A DNA stretch of 64,000 nt from Iodidimonas sp. SYSU 1G8 (GTDB lineage: Bacteria > Pseudomonadota > Alphaproteobacteria > SMXS01). Numbering within the stretch: position 1 is the first letter of the stretch; the number at the start of each line of letters is the position of its first letter. The DNA lies in assembly GCF_039655775.1 (NCBI RefSeq), contig NZ_JBBYXJ010000001.1, forward strand, positions 1,821,501-1,885,500, read 5' to 3'. The notes below the pieces were generated by a model, which had not been told where the DNA came from, did no database searches, and was given only the letters and a program-made list of their open reading frames with translations. Position numbers and translations under genes: made by a program. Below are positions 52,031-60,448 of this stretch, piece after piece.

Positions 52031-53050
52031 TCAAGCGTTTCCGCCGGCCAGCACCCGTTCGTTCAGATGCCCCTCGTGCTCGCAGTACCAGCGATAGGTA
52101 CGCTCCAGCCCGGCAGCGAGATCCGTCGAGGCGCGCCAGCCGAGCCGGGCCAGTTTCTCGCTGCTGACAAGCTTGCGCGGCGTGCCGTCGGGCTTGGAGC
52201 GGTCGAACTCCAGCGCGCCGGTGAACCCGACCGTGGCACAGACCTGCTCGGCCAGTTGCCGGATCGACACTTCCTCGCCCGTGCCGACATTGACGATCTC
52301 GTCGCCCGAATAGTTCTTGGCGAGAAACACCACGGCATCGGCCAGATCGTCCACATGCAGGAATTCCCGCAGGGGCGTGCCCGACCCCCACACGGTCAGC
52401 CGGGATGCGCCCGAGCGCCTGGCGTCGTGGGCCTTGCGCAACAAGGCGGGCAGGACGTGACTGCTGTCGAGGTCGAAATTGTCGCCCGGGCCGTAGAGGT
52501 TGGTGGGCTGGGCGCAGATGAAATCGCTGCCGTACTGGCGGCGATAGGCCTGGCAGAGCTTGATGCCCGCGATCTTGGCGACGGCGTACCATTCATTGGT
52601 GGGCTCGAGCGGGCCCGAGAGCAGGGCCTCTTCGGGGATCGGCTGCGGCGCCATCTTGGGATAGATGCAGGACGAGCCCAGGAACACCAGCTTGCGCACG
52701 CCGGCCCGGCGCGAGGCTTCGATCACATTGGCCTCGATCATGAGATTGTCGTAGAGGAAATCGGCCGGATAGGTGCTGTTGGCGAGAATGCCGCCCACCT
52801 TGGCCGCCGCGACGAAAACGGCGTCGGGCCGCGCGTCCTCGACCCATTCCTCAACATCGCGCTGGCGGCGCAGATCGATGGCCGCCCTGTCGGCCGCCAC
52901 GATCTCGCAGCCTTCCGAGGCCAGCCGGCGCACCAGGGCCTGGCCGACCATGCCGCGATGTCCGGCGACCCAGACCCGTTTGCCTTCCAGCTCATAGCGG
53001 CGGGCGGGAACCACACCCTCGCCGAGGATCCCGTCTTCCATCTGTTTCAT
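52031..53050 (-). CDS. fcl: GDP-L-fucose synthase
   Basis: A 339-residue SDR-family epimerase/reductase converting GDP-4-keto-6-deoxymannose to GDP-L-fucose with NADPH. Motifs: [18 protein letters not shown] (nucleotide loop), [46 protein letters not shown] and the catalytic [15 protein letters not shown], all diagnostic. ATG 53050 overlaps the gmd stop (ATGA) and was preferred over an in-frame ATG 15 bases upstream. The first 25 residues form a short non-conserved extension. Confidence 0.96.
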   Translation of the reverse strand: MKQMEDGILGEGVVPARRYELEGKRVWVAGHRGMVGQALVRRLASEGCEIVAADRAAIDLRRQRDVEEWVEDARPDAVFVAAAKVGGILANSTYPADFLYDNLMIEANVIEASRRAGVRKLVFLGSSCIYPKMAPQPIPEEALLSGPLEPTNEWYAVAKIAGIKLCQAYRRQYGSDFICAQPTNLYGPGDNFDLDSSHVLPALLRKAHDARRSGASRLTVWGSGTPLREFLHVDDLADAVVFLAKNYSGDEIVNVGTGEEVSIRQLAEQVCATVGFTGALEFDRSKPDGTPRKLVSSEKLARLGWRASTDLAAGLERTYRWYCEHEGHLNERVLAGGNA

Positions 53051-54150
53051 GCGCCGACCGCCCACATTTTCGGACGGCCGCGATCTTCGTCCAGCCGCCG
53101 GCGGTGGGCTTCGTCGGCCACCGTCTTCAGATCCTCGGCCACCATCTCGCGCACCAGGGTCTCGAAGCTGGTTGTCGCCGACCAGCCCAGCTCACGCTTG
53201 GCCTTGGCGGGATCACCGATCAGGATTTCCACTTCCGTCGGACGAAAATATTTGGGATCGACCTGCACCAGGGTACGGCCCGACTTGCGGTCGACGCCGA
53301 TCTCCTCCACGCCCTCGCCGCGCCAGACCATCTCGATGCCGACCTCGGCGAAGGCCCGCTCGACGAATTCCTTGACCGTTCGGGTTTCGCCCGTCGCGAG
53401 CACGAAATCGTCCGGCGTCTCGTGCTGGACGATGCGCCACATGCCTTCCACATAGTCGCGGGCATGCCCCCAGTCGCGCTTGGCGGAGAGATTACCGAGA
53501 TAGAGCCGCTCCTGCAGGCCATGATGGATGGCGGCCACCGCGCGGGTGATCTTGCGGGTGACGAAGGTTTCGCCCCGGATAGGGCTTTCATGATTGAACA
53601 GAATGCCGTTGGAGGCATGGATGCCATAGGCCTCGCGGTAGTTCACCGTGATCCAGTAGGCATACAGCTTGGCGGCGGCGTAGGGCGAGCGGGGATAGAA
53701 CGGCGTCTTCTCGGATTGCGGGATTTCCTGCACCTTGCCATACAGTTCCGAGGTCGAGGCCTGGTAGAAGCGGGTCCGTCCGGTCATGCCGAGCAGCCGG
53801 ATCGCCTCCAGCAGCCGCAGGGTGCCGATGGCATCGGCGTTAGCCGTGTACTCGGCCGTTTCGAAACTCACCTGCACATGGCTCTGCGCCGCCAGATTAT
53901 AGATTTCGTCCGGCTGGGTTTCCTGAACGATGCGGATAAGGTTGGTCGCATCGGTCATGTCGCCATAGTGCAGGAAAAGCTTCGGATTCTCTTCATGAGG
54001 ATCCTCGTACAGATGGTCGATGCGGCCGGTGTTGAACGACGACGAACGCCGCTTCACGCCATGAACCTGATACCCCTTCGAGAGCAGCAGTTCGGTCAGA
54101 TAGGCGCCGTCCTGGCCCGTGACGCCCGTGATGAGTGCTTTCTTTGTCAT
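53047..54150 (-). CDS. gmd: GDP-mannose 4,6-dehydratase
   Basis: A 367-residue SDR-family dehydratase making GDP-4-keto-6-deoxy-D-mannose, precursor of L-fucose, D-rhamnose and perosamine. Motifs: [44 protein letters not shown] at the N-terminus, [13 protein letters not shown], the catalytic [42 protein letters not shown] and [14 protein letters not shown]. First gene of the 14-gene minus-strand operon reaching 39,665. The leader upstream contains the ops-like site. Confidence 0.98.
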   Translation of the reverse strand: MTKKALITGVTGQDGAYLTELLLSKGYQVHGVKRRSSSFNTGRIDHLYEDPHEENPKLFLHYGDMTDATNLIRIVQETQPDEIYNLAAQSHVQVSFETAEYTANADAIGTLRLLEAIRLLGMTGRTRFYQASTSELYGKVQEIPQSEKTPFYPRSPYAAAKLYAYWITVNYREAYGIHASNGILFNHESPIRGETFVTRKITRAVAAIHHGLQERLYLGNLSAKRDWGHARDYVEGMWRIVQHETPDDFVLATGETRTVKEFVERAFAEVGIEMVWRGEGVEEIGVDRKSGRTLVQVDPKYFRPTEVEILIGDPAKAKRELGWSATTSFETLVREMVAEDLKTVADEAHRRRLDEDRGRPKMWAVGA

Positions 54151-54317
54151 ATCCCTACGTACTTTGAGTTGCGATCACAGTTGACTGTCCCCGCGTTTCG
54201 CCGTTTGCGGTCCGTGGACCGCCGCCTTTCAACTCTTTCGATCATCCAGCCCGCCTTCCACACAGAAGGCCTTCAAACATTCCGACAGAATTCACTAAAC
54301 AACAGGCGCCCTTCAGG

Positions 54318-54329
54318 CACGCTACCGCA
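54318..54329 (-). promoter_or_regulatory. ops-like element in the gmd operon leader
   Basis: The minus strand reads TGCGGTAGCGTG, differing at one position from GGCGGTAGCGTG, the enterobacterial operon polarity suppressor that recruits RfaH (consensus from memory). It lies about 80 bases after the RfaH-like stop codon and 167 bases before gmd, exactly where an RfaH-dependent operon would carry it. Match and location are seen; function is inferred. Confidence 0.55.
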
Positions 54330-54384
54330 CTTTCGGTGACTGAGGTCGACCGAGACGATCAGCGTTTTATTGGCACCATGACTT

Positions 54385-54419
54385 AAAAAATCAGGTCGCC
54401 GGCGCCCGCTCAGGCGGCC
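54385..54419 (-). terminator. Terminator candidate at the end of the RfaH-like gene
   Basis: On the minus strand GGCCGCC (54419-54413) pairs with GGCGACC (54400-54394) with one mismatch and a 12-base loop, followed by TGATTTTTT ending at 54385. The stem overlaps the last codons of the RfaH-like gene. It would limit read-through into gmd, and leaves the remaining leader (54151-54384) as the likely site of a separate gmd promoter. Confidence 0.4.
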
Positions 54420-54934
54420 AGGCCCATCAAGTCCAGATCGGCCGGGTTCATCCCCAGCACGACGTCACGGTTCATCAGGCGCAGCAGGACATTCACCCGC
54501 TGGCCGGCGGTCAGGCCGATGACACGGCCGACGAAGTCGGCGAACGGCCCCGTCCGAAGGCGGACATCCTGCCCGACCAGATCCTCGGCGGGCCTCGCGC
54601 CCTCTGTGGTGTGAATGAGATGTTCGACGAGACCAGCCTGCATGGCGACGGGACCCGCGGTATCGGTCAGTATCCGGGTGACGCCGAGCGTGCCGTTGAT
54701 GCTCCGCCAGGGCTGGTCCGCCAGGTCGATGGCAACGAAGACATAGCCCGGAAACAGCGGCTCGCGGACCGTGGTGAACTTGCGGGCATGGCGCTTGGTA
54801 CGGGCAACGCGGGGGCAATAGGCGAGGAAGCCCTGGTTGTGCAGGTTGGCCAGCGCGACCGCCTCCTTGCGCGGCGACGTCTGCGCCACGAACCATCTAT
54901 TGCCAGATACAGACCGGTCTGATTGAAGGCTCAT
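54410..54934 (-). CDS. NusG/RfaH-family antiterminator paralogue
   Basis: A 174-residue specialised NusG protein. The NGN domain (residues about 12-108) shows RWFVAQTSPRKEAVALANLHNQGFLAYCPR, then the RFALPGYVF-like block REPLFPGYVFVAIDL and GVTRILTDTAGP. A C-terminal KOW-like segment starts near 118 (LVGQDVRLRTGPFADFVGRVIGL). The variant N-terminus and the location inside a polysaccharide locus separate it from housekeeping nusG. It probably binds RNA polymerase at the ops-like site just downstream and suppresses termination in the long gmd operon. Its ATG overlaps the stop of the gene upstream (ATGA). Confidence 0.88.
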   Translation of the reverse strand: MSLQSDRSVSGNRWFVAQTSPRKEAVALANLHNQGFLAYCPRVARTKRHARKFTTVREPLFPGYVFVAIDLADQPWRSINGTLGVTRILTDTAGPVAMQAGLVEHLIHTTEGARPAEDLVGQDVRLRTGPFADFVGRVIGLTAGQRVNVLLRLMNRDVVLGMNPADLDLMGLAA

Positions 54935-55632
54935 CGTGACATCCTCGCCAGCAACGGGCGGAATCCCGGCTCATCGTGCAGCACCAGCGCCAGCAGCGGC
55001 AGGTACCCCACGTCTCGCGCCTGCTGGATCAGGAACTTCCGCTGCCGCCCATCCCGCCACTCGTGACGCATCGCGGTCATGACCTGTCGTTTGACATCGG
55101 CCGAGAGGGCGGGCCAGAGATGGTAGCCGAGGCCGATGACCCCGATCCGCAGACGCGGCATGTCGGCGCCGGTCAGCAGCGCCGTCGACAAATGCGCCGC
55201 CGCCGCCTTCCTTTCGCCGAGACGCGCCTCCAGCAGACCCAGCCGCAACCAGTCCTGCGCGCTGGCCGGGGTGTGCGCCAGCACCTTCCTGGTCTGGTCC
55301 GCCGCGCGGACAAGGGCTTCCCGGGAGGCAGGCGCACCGCCGCGCGGCATCGCCGAGGCGGTCGCCAGTTCGCGCCGCCATTCGTCCGCGCCGTAGTGAC
55401 GCAGGGCGCTGGACCGGCTCTCGATCACCGTCAGCAGGTCGTCGTCGGTGACCGGCGCCCGGTGGCGCAGGGCCAGCGCCGCGCCGTCACCGGGGAGCGC
55501 GGCGATCGCCCCGGTCGCCAGCGGACCGGACAACGCGATCAACACGAAGCCCGCGACCAGGCCGGCGGACGCCGCCGCGACGCGCCGGACGTCGAAGGAT
55601 CTGCGGGCGTCAGTCTTGATAGTACTCACCAT
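54931..55632 (-). CDS. Small membrane-anchored TPR-like protein of the export module
   Basis: A 233-residue protein of unknown function. Residues 18-45 form one membrane helix (ASAGLVAGFVLIALSGPLATGAIAAL). The rest is helical and repeat-like (LRLGLLEARLGERKAAAAHLSTALLTGADMPRLRIGVIGLG), suggesting TPR-type helices facing the periplasm. It overlaps the Wzc-type kinase by 23 bases and the RfaH-like gene by four, so it is an integral part of the export operon and may regulate or scaffold the Wzc/Wza complex. Confidence 0.7.
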   Translation of the reverse strand: MVSTIKTDARRSFDVRRVAAASAGLVAGFVLIALSGPLATGAIAALPGDGAALALRHRAPVTDDDLLTVIESRSSALRHYGADEWRRELATASAMPRGGAPASREALVRAADQTRKVLAHTPASAQDWLRLGLLEARLGERKAAAAHLSTALLTGADMPRLRIGVIGLGYHLWPALSADVKRQVMTAMRHEWRDGRQRKFLIQQARDVGYLPLLALVLHDEPGFRPLLARMSR

Positions 55633-57865
55633 ACTTACCGTAGTACGGGCTGTAGGAATCGTAGCCGTAGATCAGCGCGCCACGTTCACCGACCTGTGAC
55701 AGCACGGCACCGGCGAAATGCGCGCCGGCTTCCGTCAGCTGACGGACGGCGGCCGTGACCATGCTGCGCGGCGTCCGGTTCCAATGGGTGATCATGACGA
55801 CACGGTCGCCCGCGGCGGCCAGCAGGCGCGCCTCGCTGACGATGCTGGACGGCGGTGTATCGACGATGACGTAGTCATAGAGGGTGCTGGCGTGTTCGAG
55901 AAACTCCCGCATGGATTTGGAGCCCAGCAGGTCCTGTGGACTGCGCACGGCGCCGCCGCCGACAATGACGTCGAGGCCGCTGGCCTCATGCCGCTGGGCG
56001 ATCTCGCTGATGGCGCGATGCTCCAGCAGCAGTGTGACGAGACCCGGCTCCGGCAACAGGCCGAGCCGCTCGTGGCTGCGGCCGCGGCGCAGATCGGTAT
56101 CGACCAGAAGCACCCGGTGACCTGACTTCGCCAGCATGGCCGCAAGGCTGGTCGACACCGCCGTCTTGCCTTCGCCAGGCACCGCCGAGACCATGAGGAT
56201 GATCTTCGGGTCTTCGTCCACGCTGGACAGCTTGATGCCGGTGTGAAGATTGCGCAGCGCTTCGGCGAAGCTCGAGTTGGGCTTGTCCAGCACCGTCTTG
56301 ATCAGGTCGCCGTCCTTGACCATGGGGATCGAGCTCAGCGCGTGCAGTCCCGTCGCCTGCTCCAGCTGGTCCATGCGGCGGAAGCCGCGGTCCAGGATGC
56401 GATCGACGAAGAGAGCGGCGCCGACGCCGCCGCCGAGCGACAGGAGGGCGAAGATCAGGAGATATTGCTGCGTCGGCGGGAAGCTGGCTATGCGCGGCAC
56501 TTCGGCGCGCGAGATGATGTCCGCGTCGGCCTGCTGCAGGTCCTCGGACGCCGAGGTTTCCTGGAAACGCTTCAGGAAGGTATCGAACAGCGCCCGCTTG
56601 GCTTCGGCCTCGCGCTCCAGCATGCGCAGCTGCGCCGCTTCACTGCTGTTGTCGCCGGCCTGGCTCTGCAGCGACTGCAGGCTGCCGGCGAGCGTGCTGT
56701 AACGGGTCTGGGCGACCGCCGCGTCATTGCGCAGATTGGCCATGATCTTGTCGACCTCGGCCTTGATCTGCTCGCGCGTGTCGGCGACCTGGGCGCGCAG
56801 CGACACCATCTTGGGATGCCGCTCGCCGAATTCCTGCGACAGGTCCGCCGCCTGGCGGGCCAGATCGGATTCCTGGGCCCGCAGCCGCGCGATCGCCTCG
56901 GAATCCAGGATCTTGGCGACCGCCTCGAGGCCGCCGGTCTTGTACATCTGTTCCATGCGCGACAGCCGGGCCTGCGCCGTCGCCGCGTCGGTCTTGGCCA
57001 TGATCATCTGGGCATTGACTTCCGACGCCTGCTGCGAGAGCAGCGAGGTCTCGTTGCCGCTGGACATCAGGCCCGACTTGGCGCGATAGCCCTCGAGCGC
57101 GCGCTCGGCCGCCTCGACCTCGGTCCGCAGACTGCCGAGCCGTTCGTTCAGCCACGCGCTGGCGCGCTCGGCGGCGTTGAACTTCGCTTCGAACTGGCTG
57201 ACGAGATACTGATCGGCGATGGCGTTGGCGAGGCGCGCCGAGGTCGCCGGCTTGGGCGATTCGACCCTGATCTGGATGATGGAGGAAAAGCCCTGCTGGC
57301 TGACCTTCATCATGCCGATGATCTGATCGACCGCGTTGCTGCGCAGCCGCGCCCGCTTCTCCTCCTCCGTCATCCCCTCGCCCACGGTGGTCGAGGGCGG
57401 GAACGCCAGTTCCCAGACGAGGCCGAGGTAATAGAGCGGGTTGATGAAGCGCCACGCGCTCGGCTCCTTCGGCGGCAGCAGAGTGGGATTGAAGTCCGGA
57501 TCGTCCAGCAGGTTCAGCTTGTCCACGACCCGGCCGATCAGGTCGCGTGAATAGATGACGCCGACTTCGGTCTCGACGAAGCCCTGCCCTTGCCCCGGTC
57601 CTTGGAGCACCGCCTCGATATCGACCACGTTGGAGGTCGGGCCGCCGACCCGCATGGTCGCCATGGCTTCATAGCGCGGGGTCAACTGGAAGGTGTAGAT
57701 CAGGCCGAGGACGAACAGCAGCGCCGCCACCGCCAGAACGATGGCCTTGCGCCGCCATAGCGAGGCGACGAATCCCATGACGTCGATGCCGTCCTTTTGC
57801 TCGTCCGTGGCTTTCGGCTCGAAGCTCCAGTCGCGGGTCAGGGCGTGCGGCGTGCGTTGATCCAT
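55610..57865 (-). CDS. Wzc-type polysaccharide co-polymerase and tyrosine autokinase
   Basis: A 751-residue inner-membrane protein controlling chain length and export. Two membrane helices (IVLAVAALLFVLGLIYTF near residue 42; YLLIFALLSLGGGVGAALFV near 470) flank a long coiled-coil periplasmic domain. The cytoplasmic BY-kinase has Walker A SAVPGEGKTAVST near 563, A' VLLVDTDLRRG near 590 and B YVIVDTPPSSI near 665. The extreme C-terminus has eight tyrosines within 17 residues, the autophosphorylation cluster. No Wzb-type low-molecular-weight phosphatase is in this window. Confidence 0.95.
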   Translation of the reverse strand: MDQRTPHALTRDWSFEPKATDEQKDGIDVMGFVASLWRRKAIVLAVAALLFVLGLIYTFQLTPRYEAMATMRVGGPTSNVVDIEAVLQGPGQGQGFVETEVGVIYSRDLIGRVVDKLNLLDDPDFNPTLLPPKEPSAWRFINPLYYLGLVWELAFPPSTTVGEGMTEEEKRARLRSNAVDQIIGMMKVSQQGFSSIIQIRVESPKPATSARLANAIADQYLVSQFEAKFNAAERASAWLNERLGSLRTEVEAAERALEGYRAKSGLMSSGNETSLLSQQASEVNAQMIMAKTDAATAQARLSRMEQMYKTGGLEAVAKILDSEAIARLRAQESDLARQAADLSQEFGERHPKMVSLRAQVADTREQIKAEVDKIMANLRNDAAVAQTRYSTLAGSLQSLQSQAGDNSSEAAQLRMLEREAEAKRALFDTFLKRFQETSASEDLQQADADIISRAEVPRIASFPPTQQYLLIFALLSLGGGVGAALFVDRILDRGFRRMDQLEQATGLHALSSIPMVKDGDLIKTVLDKPNSSFAEALRNLHTGIKLSSVDEDPKIILMVSAVPGEGKTAVSTSLAAMLAKSGHRVLLVDTDLRRGRSHERLGLLPEPGLVTLLLEHRAISEIAQRHEASGLDVIVGGGAVRSPQDLLGSKSMREFLEHASTLYDYVIVDTPPSSIVSEARLLAAAGDRVVMITHWNRTPRSMVTAAVRQLTEAGAHFAGAVLSQVGERGALIYGYDSYSPYYGKYGEYYQD

Positions 57866-57953
57866 GGTCTTACGATCCGACTGTTAGTGTTCTTGCCGCC
57901 CGGACGCCTGCCCGTGCGAGGACTGCGTGTCCATGGACCGATCGTTCCGCCAA

Positions 57954-58493
57954 TCAGAAGAACCGTTCGGGTACATGGACAATGTCGCCAGGCAGCACCG
58001 CGCTTTGCGGATCGGCCGGAATTTTCTTCTGGCCGCCGCGCTCGATGAAGATCTTTCCCTGGCTGGCGCGCACCGTGTAGCCACCCGACAAGGCCACGGC
58101 GTTGACCACGCGCATGCCCGCCACATAGGGATAACTGCCCGGTTTGTTGACTTCGCCCAGGATGTAGAACGGCCGGTAGTTGAGCACGTCCACATTAACG
58201 GATGCGTTCTTGAGATATTCGGGTTCGAGCGCTTCCTTGATGCCGACCTCCACCTCGTCGGGCGTCATGCCGCCCGCCTTGATGTCGCCCACCAGGGGAA
58301 GCGAGATCATGCCCTCGCCATTAACGGTGAATTGTCCCGACAAATCGGCATGGTTGAAGACAGTAACCTTCACCTCATCGCCCGATCCGAGACGATATCC
58401 CGCGACCTGAGCGTCGGCAAGCGCTGGAACTGACAAGAATATCAACAGAATAGCCGCCAATATCCTCATGGAATCACGCCCCCAGTCTCTCAT
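57954..58493 (-). CDS. Wza-type polysaccharide export protein
   Basis: A 179-residue periplasmic/outer-membrane export protein. The signal peptide is ILAAILLIFLSVPALADA. The Poly_export domain follows (YRLGSGDEVKVTVFNHADLSGQFTVNGEGMISLPLVGDI), then a SLBB-like domain (YILGEVNKPGSYPYVAGMRVVNAVALSGG). It is shorter than E. coli Wza and lacks a lipobox and the C-terminal barrel helix, so an extra outer-membrane component is expected; the barrel protein upstream fits. ATG 58493 has GGAGG at five-base spacing; ATG 58469 is an alternative. Confidence 0.92.
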   Translation of the reverse strand: MRDWGRDSMRILAAILLIFLSVPALADAQVAGYRLGSGDEVKVTVFNHADLSGQFTVNGEGMISLPLVGDIKAGGMTPDEVEVGIKEALEPEYLKNASVNVDVLNYRPFYILGEVNKPGSYPYVAGMRVVNAVALSGGYTVRASQGKIFIERGGQKKIPADPQSAVLPGDIVHVPERFF

Positions 58494-58554
58494 TCAAACC
58501 TCCGAAGTAGAGGGATTCCAACCCATGGAAACCCCAATACTTCTGATATAAGGA

Positions 58555-59817
58555 TCAGTAGCGGGCTTTCAGGCCTACAGCGAAAAGATTTCGGCTGAAA
58601 TCATCGATTCCAACGAAATCCGTGTCCCGCCCCTGATAGGTGTAGGCGAACGTCGCGGCGAGATGCCGGTTGAGCGCCCACTCGACGGACGCCCCCGCCG
58701 CATAGCGGAAATCATTCCGCACGATGCCGCGGTAATCGTCCTGGCCGATCTCGCCGAATACGCTGACCGTGAGATTGTCGCGCAGCTGGTGATCGACCGT
58801 CAGACGCCCCCGGTCCGCGAAGAAGCCGGACGCGTTGATGAACTGACTATCCTCGACCGTCCGCTGCCCGCGCAGACCGATGGTGGTGAGCGGGGTGACG
58901 TTCCAGTCGATGTTGGCGCCGAAGGACGGCCCCTTGATCTTGGCGAGGCTCGGATCGTCGGGCTTCTGCTGCAGGTAACCGCCCCAGATTTCGCCCTGGA
59001 TCAGGTTGGTGATCTCCATCTGGAGACCGCCGGTGATCTCGTAGCCTTCCGAATCGCGATCGATGCCCACATCATCGACCGCCTCATCGAAATCGCGCCA
59101 GTTGTAGGCGAATTCGCCATACACGCTGTAACCCGGCGAGAATTCGAAGGCGGCTTTGGCGTTGGCGACAAACATGTCGCGGTCACGGTCATCATTGTTG
59201 ATGAAGCCACCGCCGACCGCCGCCACATCCTTGAAGTCCAGACGCCGGTAACTGGCGCCGCCGGACAGCTGCATGCGGCCCAGCGACTGATTGACCTGCA
59301 CCTTGGCGTCGGTCCGGTCGAACTTCGTCGGATCGAGGCCCTCGACTTCCTCGGGATCACCGCGTTGCTGGTGATCGCGCGCGCGCCCCGCCTCGAAGAG
59401 GATGTTGGTGGCGCGGCTGATGTCGAGACGGAACTTACCCTGGACCTGATAGTCCTGGTAATCTTCGTCGGTATAATCCTCGTAGAGACCGAACTCACCA
59501 CCGGCAAAGAGCTGCAATTCGTGACGCGACCAGTCGGTCTGCACCTGCAGCTCGGGACGGATGATGAGGATTTCGTCGCCGCGCTTGTTGGCATCTTCCG
59601 CATAGATGTTGTCGTTGTACTGGCCCAGCACAGAGACAGAAGGGAAGAAATAGATGGGACCCGACCGGAAACCCACTGGATCGTAGGGTCCGGGACGGGT
59701 CAGCACGGTATTCCCGTTTTGATTGTCCGCGAGTTGAGCCCACGCACCCGTGGCGCCCATGGTCAGGATGGTGCACGCCGACGCGCCCACCAAACACTTA
59801 CGTGTCCGACGCAACAT
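58555..59817 (-). CDS. Outer-membrane beta-barrel protein of the export system
   Basis: A 420-residue protein with a signal peptide (ACTILTMGATGAWA) and alternating-strand sequence throughout (for example FFPSVSVLGQYNDNIYAED and TFAYTYQGRDTDFVGIDDFSRNLFAVGLKARY), ending in the aromatic residue typical of barrels. It resembles the BBP2-type barrels found next to Wza/Wzc genes in alphaproteobacteria. It may form the outer-membrane pore for the short Wza-type protein encoded next, 61 bases downstream. Confidence 0.85.
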   Translation of the reverse strand: MLRRTRKCLVGASACTILTMGATGAWAQLADNQNGNTVLTRPGPYDPVGFRSGPIYFFPSVSVLGQYNDNIYAEDANKRGDEILIIRPELQVQTDWSRHELQLFAGGEFGLYEDYTDEDYQDYQVQGKFRLDISRATNILFEAGRARDHQQRGDPEEVEGLDPTKFDRTDAKVQVNQSLGRMQLSGGASYRRLDFKDVAAVGGGFINNDDRDRDMFVANAKAAFEFSPGYSVYGEFAYNWRDFDEAVDDVGIDRDSEGYEITGGLQMEITNLIQGEIWGGYLQQKPDDPSLAKIKGPSFGANIDWNVTPLTTIGLRGQRTVEDSQFINASGFFADRGRLTVDHQLRDNLTVSVFGEIGQDDYRGIVRNDFRYAAGASVEWALNRHLAATFAYTYQGRDTDFVGIDDFSRNLFAVGLKARY

Positions 59818-59880
59818 TCTTTATTCAGGCAAAGACTTGCCTGCTCCCTTCAGGTTTGGCGGATGGATCGGTAACCGGAC

Positions 59881-60321
59881 CTACGGCGCAATGGGCGACG
59901 TGGTGTCCTGCGTATTCGACAGCGTGTTGATGTCGCCGCCGACCAATCCCTGATTGAACGACGCGATCGCCGCGCCGTATCCGCCCGCAACATCCTTCTG
60001 GGAACATGCCTGAACGGCGGTGCTCACAGCCTGCTGTTGCTGAGGGTCCGAGACTCCTTGCAGAATCTGCTCCTGGATGAGATCCGGTTGCCCGAAGAAC
60101 TGCACCGAGATGCAGGCGATCTCATCCGAATAGGCCGGGTTCTGCGACGCCAGCGCGAAGATGCCGGGGTCGATACTGCCGTCCAAAGAGCTCTGAATCA
60201 GAGCACTCAGTTGTTGCGCCAGTGGATCCGGCAACACGTTTTCTTCCGCGTGCGCCACACCCGCCGTCAAGATAGCCCCAAAGCCCATAACATGGATTAG
60301 CCTCGTAAAGGATGTTGCCAT
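59881..60321 (-). CDS. Secreted protein of unknown function
   Basis: A 146-residue exported protein: signal peptide FTRLIHVMGFGAILTAGVAHA, then a helical mature part (PLAQQLSALIQSSLDGSIDPGIFALASQNPAYSDEIACISVQFFGQP) with two cysteines and a glutamine-rich stretch. I do not recognise the family. It is the first gene of the export operon (barrel, Wza, Wzc), suggesting a periplasmic accessory role. ATG 60321 has GTGAGG at good spacing; a GTG 12 bases upstream is possible. Confidence 0.65.
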   Translation of the reverse strand: MATSFTRLIHVMGFGAILTAGVAHAEENVLPDPLAQQLSALIQSSLDGSIDPGIFALASQNPAYSDEIACISVQFFGQPDLIQEQILQGVSDPQQQQAVSTAVQACSQKDVAGGYGAAIASFNQGLVGGDINTLSNTQDTTSPIAP

Positions 60322-60357
60322 AACGAGCCTCACAGTTTTTGAAGGTGCCCAATAATG

Positions 60358-60370
60358 CCTATGGTTGTAT
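60358..60370 (-). promoter_or_regulatory. Copy of the CCTATGGTTGTAT motif in the export-operon leader
   Basis: Thirteen bases identical to 34869-34881 upstream of the WecA-like gene. In the direction of the downstream gene both leaders share TGATACAACC (34894-34903 on plus; 60372-60363 on minus), 29 and 41 bases before the start codons. It could be a shared operator or a promoter element. Confidence 0.45.
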
Positions 60371-60373
60371 CAC

Positions 60374-60394
60374 GCTTTTCGCAGTGCGAAAAGC
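60374..60394. promoter_or_regulatory. Perfect nine-base-pair hairpin in the export-operon leader
   Basis: GCTTTTCGC (60374-60382), loop AGT, GCGAAAAGC (60386-60394). It sits directly upstream of the shared motif and about 53 bases from the ATG at 60321. It could be a repressor palindrome, or the end hairpin of the ligase-like transcript arriving from 60449. Confidence 0.5.
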
Positions 60395-60448
60395 CTCAAA
60401 GCGGAAAAAGTCAGACAAAGAATAAATTTCTATTTTTATTTAAATAGG

